A stretch of 64,000 bases of DNA, from the NCBI RefSeq assembly GCF_003544875.1, contig NZ_CP032093.1, positions 1,736,001 through 1,800,000 of the forward strand, written 5' to 3'. Source of the stretch: Vibrio alfacsensis. Its GTDB lineage: Bacteria > Pseudomonadota > Gammaproteobacteria > Enterobacterales > Vibrionaceae. The notes below the pieces were generated by a model. The model did not search any database and had not been told where the DNA came from. It saw only the letters and a list, made by a program, of their open reading frames with translations. Position numbers and translations under genes: made by a program. Shown here in pieces: positions 61,050-64,000 of the stretch. Every line of letters begins with the position of its first letter. Position 1 is the first letter of the stretch.

Positions 61050-61796
61050 TGTTCGTTTTTGATGTGTTCCGAACAAATTTAATTCATCCTCAGTGTAGAG
61101 GTCGCTACAAAACTCAAATATGTCACGAGAATAGTTACTTCGTATTTGAGCTTCTAACGGTTCGATTATTGATAGCAACATTAGACAATGATCGGGGCCT
61201 AGGACCACCTTAACCATCTCATTATCGACAACACCAGTTTTGTATAATCTGTGCATTTTATGAAATAAACCTACAAACTTCCTTCGCGACTTATCCAACA
61301 ATTCCAATTCACTTTGTTCAGTATCCGATAGAGTTCCACTTTCCCGTTTACTCAATAACTCCCCATAAACATCATCGAATTTATTGTTTTTACGCTTGAA
61401 TGCAGTAAGTGCGATAATTGAATCTCGCATATCTGACGACGATATCTCATTCATAAATGGCAGTATTATTTCAAGACAAATTGCTTTCTTTTGCTGCTCC
61501 GCCATATCACGTTGCGCTTCAGCAGACGCTCTCATTTCATTTCTAGTCAATTTAAGCTCTTCAGCTTGTAGTTCAAGTGACTCTCTTTGTTGTTGAATGC
61601 TAATAATCACAGCGACCAGAGCAAAACCAAAAATGCATCAGCAGCACCGAACATACCGCCAAAGGAGCAACCTTTTTACATTTTCTATACTTATAAACCC
61701 TAATAGATCCAATAGATAAGGAACTGAGCCAAAGCACACCCAAAGAACCATCGCGCCGATAAATACACCAAACCAAGAGAATCTATTTTTCATCAT
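61047..61796 (-). pseudogene. Putative AbiC-like membrane protein cassette gene, frameshifted
   Basis: One gene of about 250 codons. An N-terminal membrane helix (MMKNRFSWFGVFIGAMVLWV) is followed, in other frames, by GGMFGAADAF and a second helix (GFALVAVIISIQQQ), then a coiled-coil segment (LELQAEELKLTRNEMRASAE) and a helical domain to TYTEDELNLFGTHQKRT-like end. This layout resembles putative phage abortive infection (AbiC-like) proteins. Breaks lie near 61612-61680, including one base in a T-run. The stop TAA overlaps the attC 12 edge. The family call is by layout only. Confidence 0.55.
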
Positions 61797-61825
61797 TATC
61801 CCGTCTAAATTTTCGAAAAAGAACA

Positions 61826-61948
61826 TAACGCCGCGTTAAGTGGTGAGCAACGCAGACCACCACACCTAAACCATTGTGCCATAAACACATAAATTGACCT
61901 AAAGCTCAGAATGCCAAGCGTTGGGAATCCGTCTTAAACGCTTTGTTA
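61826..61948 (-). repeat. attC site 13 (family B)
   Basis: TAACGCCGCGTTAAG at left, CTTAAACGCTTTGTTA at right. Confidence 0.92.
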
Positions 61949-61974
61949 GCCGACACTCTCAAGGTCAAACCTCG

Positions 61975-62379
61975 ATGCTTTTAATTGATGTTACTATACG
62001 CCATTCGATACCAACAGAAACCGATGAGAAATTATTGATGTCAGCTCAAAAACCACTACTAGACGAAGTAATGCTAGCTTTCCAAGTTATTCCACGAGTT
62101 AAAGAAGGCAATAACTTTGAAGTCGTCGATAAAGCCATTGAAGTTGTGAAAGCTTCTGGTGTCCCATTTCAAGTCAGCGCAATGGAAACCACGTTGAAAG
62201 GTGAACTAAACCAACTGCTAGAAATCGTGAAAGACGCACAACAAGCTTGTTACGATGCTGGCGCGATTGAGGTTATTACCAACATTAAGATTCACAGCAA
62301 GACTGAAGTGGCTACAGACACATTTTGTACATATGACAGAGGTGTAACCAAAGCTAACCACATGTTTGTAAACAACTAA
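61975..62379 (+). CDS. UPF0045/MTH1187-like thiamine-binding family protein (cassette, reversed)
   Basis: Protein of 134 residues starting MLLIDVTIRHSIPTETDEKLL. A central IEVVKASGVPFQVSAMETTL and LLEIVKDAQQACYDAGAIEV followed by TNIKIHSKT fit the small ferredoxin-fold UPF0045 (MTH1187/YqgV) family, whose members bind thiamine or pyrimidine-like ligands. Function is not settled. It is encoded opposite to the array direction, and its stop is 40 bases before the next attC edge. Confidence 0.75.
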   Translation: MLLIDVTIRHSIPTETDEKLLMSAQKPLLDEVMLAFQVIPRVKEGNNFEVVDKAIEVVKASGVPFQVSAMETTLKGELNQLLEIVKDAQQACYDAGAIEVITNIKIHSKTEVATDTFCTYDRGVTKANHMFVNN

Positions 62380-62416
62380 ATCTTATGCCGTCACCTGATA
62401 TTTTCGACGTGACGGC

Positions 62417-62534
62417 TAACGCCCGCTTAAGTGGTGAGCAACGCAATACGATGTTTCCGCACATCACCTTAATCACTAAAATCAACGCATAGTAAAATGC
62501 CACGCGTTGTGAATCCGTCTTGAAGCGTTTGTTA
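62417..62534 (-). repeat. attC site 14 (hybrid)
   Basis: TAACGCCCGCTTAAG at left pairs with CTTGAAGCGTTTGTTA at right; the edges look like family B while the centre (AACGCATAGTAAAATGCCACGC) is of family A. Confidence 0.85.
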
Positions 62535-63117
62535 GGTAAAATTTAACACCCAGTTTTGGTAATTACTGTAAATGTAAGTAACCAAAGAAATCAAAGCTAG
62601 TATCTCGGGTAAGATAGCATTTCGAAAGGCCGGGTTAGTAATGCAAATACTAATAAAATTCATTGCACTCAGAGTAAGCACAATAATTTTTGCATCACGT
62701 TTTTGTCAGTATCTTAGGCAAACCTGTGACAGGGTCAATTTTGCAAATTTGCGTGTCTTGCCAATTGGTTATTCTTATTGAATAATTGTCAACTTCGCTA
62801 ACTCCTACACTCAAAGCAAGCCAGTTCCATAAGCTGAACTTTTTGATCTCATCTGAGTTTTTACACATGTCCATTAATGCAAACAGTTCCTTTCGCGCAG
62901 CATCAGAAACTTGCCAATGACTCCATGTAAAAAACACAACTAAAGCGACACCTAAATATTCCAAATACTCAGGCCGAGAAAATTTAAAAGTTGCCCCAAA
63001 TAGGCTTAACTCACCTTGGATACTACCGCCGGCAATTGTATAAACAAACAACAATGAAGCGGTTAAAAAAACACTTTTCCTATAGGACTGAGCCATTTCA
63101 TCATTCTTAATAGTCAC
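62532..63117 (-). pseudogene. Membrane cassette protein of about 194 residues, one frameshift
   Basis: Two membrane-rich parts in different frames: MAQSYRKSVFLTASLLFVYT (helix), YLGVALVVFFTWSHW (helix) to LPKILTK, then RDAKIIVLTLSAMNFISICI and LALISLVTYIYSNY to NFT with stop TAA at the attC 14 edge. One extra A in the run near 62700 separates them; removing it gives 195 codons. Start GTG 63117 is uncertain (ATG 63096 is possible). No family is recognised. Confidence 0.6.
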
Positions 63118-63156
63118 TGAATATTCCAGAGTTGAAGTTGTTTTGTTGATTTTACC

Positions 63157-63276
63157 TAACGCCCTGCTAAGGGGTGAGCAACGCAATACCTAAGCCGCCG
63201 CAAATCACCTTAATTACTAAATTCAACGCATAGTAAAAATGCCACGCGTTGCGAATCCCTCTTGAGCAGTTTGTTA
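63157..63276 (-). repeat. attC site 15 (family A)
   Basis: TAACGCCCTGCTAAGG at left, CTTGAGCAGTTTGTTA at right. Confidence 0.92.
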
Positions 63277-63335
63277 GTCGCGAGGCACCGAGCGACAATT
63301 TTAAGCCGAACTAAACTTTGCGAACAACAAACTTT

Positions 63336-63539
63336 ATGTGCTTTGATGCATTTAAGTCAGGCGTAGTCTCAAAGCGACTACTCAATGAAACCACTTGGAA
63401 CATAAAACGCCGTAGAAAACGGACTGACAACACCAAAAAGCGCATTTGGAGAACCAAACTCACAGTGCGGACTTTCAACAAAGTCACTGAAACCACGTGG
63501 AACTTACCACATCAGAGAAAACGCTCTTTCAGCGTGTAA
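63336..63539 (+). CDS. Basic small protein on the plus strand, homologous to a decayed cassette gene
   Basis: About 67 residues, starting MCFDAFKSGVVSKRL and rich in Arg/Lys/Thr (KRRRKRTDNTKKRIW). The cassette at 52008 carries a homologous reading frame with conservative substitutions but two stops. Conservation of the translated frame suggests a real reversed cassette gene. An in-frame TTG at 63318 could be the start. The remaining 240 bases of the cassette have no clear gene. Confidence 0.4.
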   Translation: MCFDAFKSGVVSKRLLNETTWNIKRRRKRTDNTKKRIWRTKLTVRTFNKVTETTWNLPHQRKRSFSV

Positions 63540-63775
63540 AGCGGCTTTTGAACCAACAAACTCACCGAGCGGAATTGCAACCAAAAACAGATCCTCGATT
63601 GCCCTGCTCTGTCAGCACCAGAGAACGAAACAACCGCTTGGAAAATAACAACGCATCGATTTAGGACCGATGAAACTGAGCTTTGACCGTCGAAGATCGA
63701 ACAATGAACCAAGCAATCAGTAGCCAAGTTTTGAGCTTAGAAACATGATTTTGACTGCAAGCTTTTTCTGGCGAC

Positions 63776-63895
63776 TAACGCCCTGTTAAGGGGTGAGCAA
63801 CGCAATACCGATGCCACCGCATACCACCTTAAACACCAAAACCAACGCATAGTAAAAATGCCACGCGTTGCGAATCCCTCTTGAACAGTTTGTTA
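63776..63895 (-). repeat. attC site 16 (family A)
   Basis: TAACGCCCTGTTAAGG at left, TTGAACAGTTTGTTA at right. Confidence 0.92.
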
Positions 63896-63902
63896 GCAGT
63901 AT

Positions 63903-64000
63903 TTATTTCACCTGAACTTCATTCAAGCGGAACCTCATTGCTTCACAAGCTAAATCAACTAATTTTCCGATATTTCTATTGTTTTCCACTGCCTTTTCGT
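63903..64000 (-). CDS. C-terminal end of a further cassette gene (partial)
   Basis: The minus strand shows an open frame ending at 63903-63905, reading EKAVENNRNIGKLVDLACEA and then MRFRLNEVQVK. It fills the last 98 bases; the rest lies outside the window. No family can be named. Confidence 0.45.
   Translation of the reverse strand, partial: EKAVENNRNIGKLVDLACEAMRFRLNEVQVK

Overview
The window looks like chromosomal DNA of a Vibrio, most likely of the Harveyi clade (V. parahaemolyticus / V. alginolyticus relatives). The evidence is a Vibrio-type superintegron whose attC sites have the typical VCR-like layout, a higB2-higA2 cassette close to that of V. cholerae, and housekeeping genes (sbcB, cdd, purT, ihfA, mdlAB, tyrP, yjjIW) with gamma-proteobacterial sequence and operators (PurR, TyrR, CRP). 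No tRNA, rRNA or CRISPR was seen.

Layout. 1-4.5 kb: mannosylglycerate/mannose catabolism (PTS EIIC end, mngB, manA). 5.2-8.3 kb: one large broken gene (LacI-type sensor, PAS, GGDEF, EAL), then an integrase stub. 8.7-17.2 kb: sbcB, lrgAB, cdd, purT, tpm, an exported RelA/SpoT-like pseudogene, ihfA and a DEDDh exonuclease. 17.3-24.6 kb: a CHASE-GGDEF cyclase and a DUF2760-Hsp70-Hsp70 operon. 24.7-42.8 kb: a 3-methyladenine glycosylase-like gene, the mdlAB exporter, two HD-GYP proteins (one degenerate), tyrP, an Fe-alcohol dehydrogenase, a 2OG-Fe(II) oxygenase, terC, a LysR regulator, yjjW-yjjI and a LysE exporter. 43.1-48.3 kb: a PAS-GGDEF-EAL protein and a leftward operon of a DASS dicarboxylate transporter, a cNMP-sensing histidine kinase and a lone receiver.

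48.7-64 kb: the distal end of a superintegron. Sixteen attC sites, all on the minus strand, place the integrase and attI beyond the right edge. The cassettes carry a HEPN-like protein, higBA, a VOC protein, a methyltransferase, phd-parE, Nudix, LysE, a putative AbiC-like membrane protein, a UPF0045/MTH1187-type protein and unknowns. Two IS3-family and two IS30-family copies are inserted. Both IS30 copies lie in the same orientation exactly 5 nt from the edge of an attC site, which is the most interesting signal here.

A caution applies to the whole window: about two dozen otherwise intact genes are broken by one-base gains or losses, mostly in homopolymer runs, and the near-identical IS copies differ from each other almost only by such indels. 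Many of the 'pseudogenes' are therefore likely to be sequencing errors, and they are described here as whole genes with the break noted.
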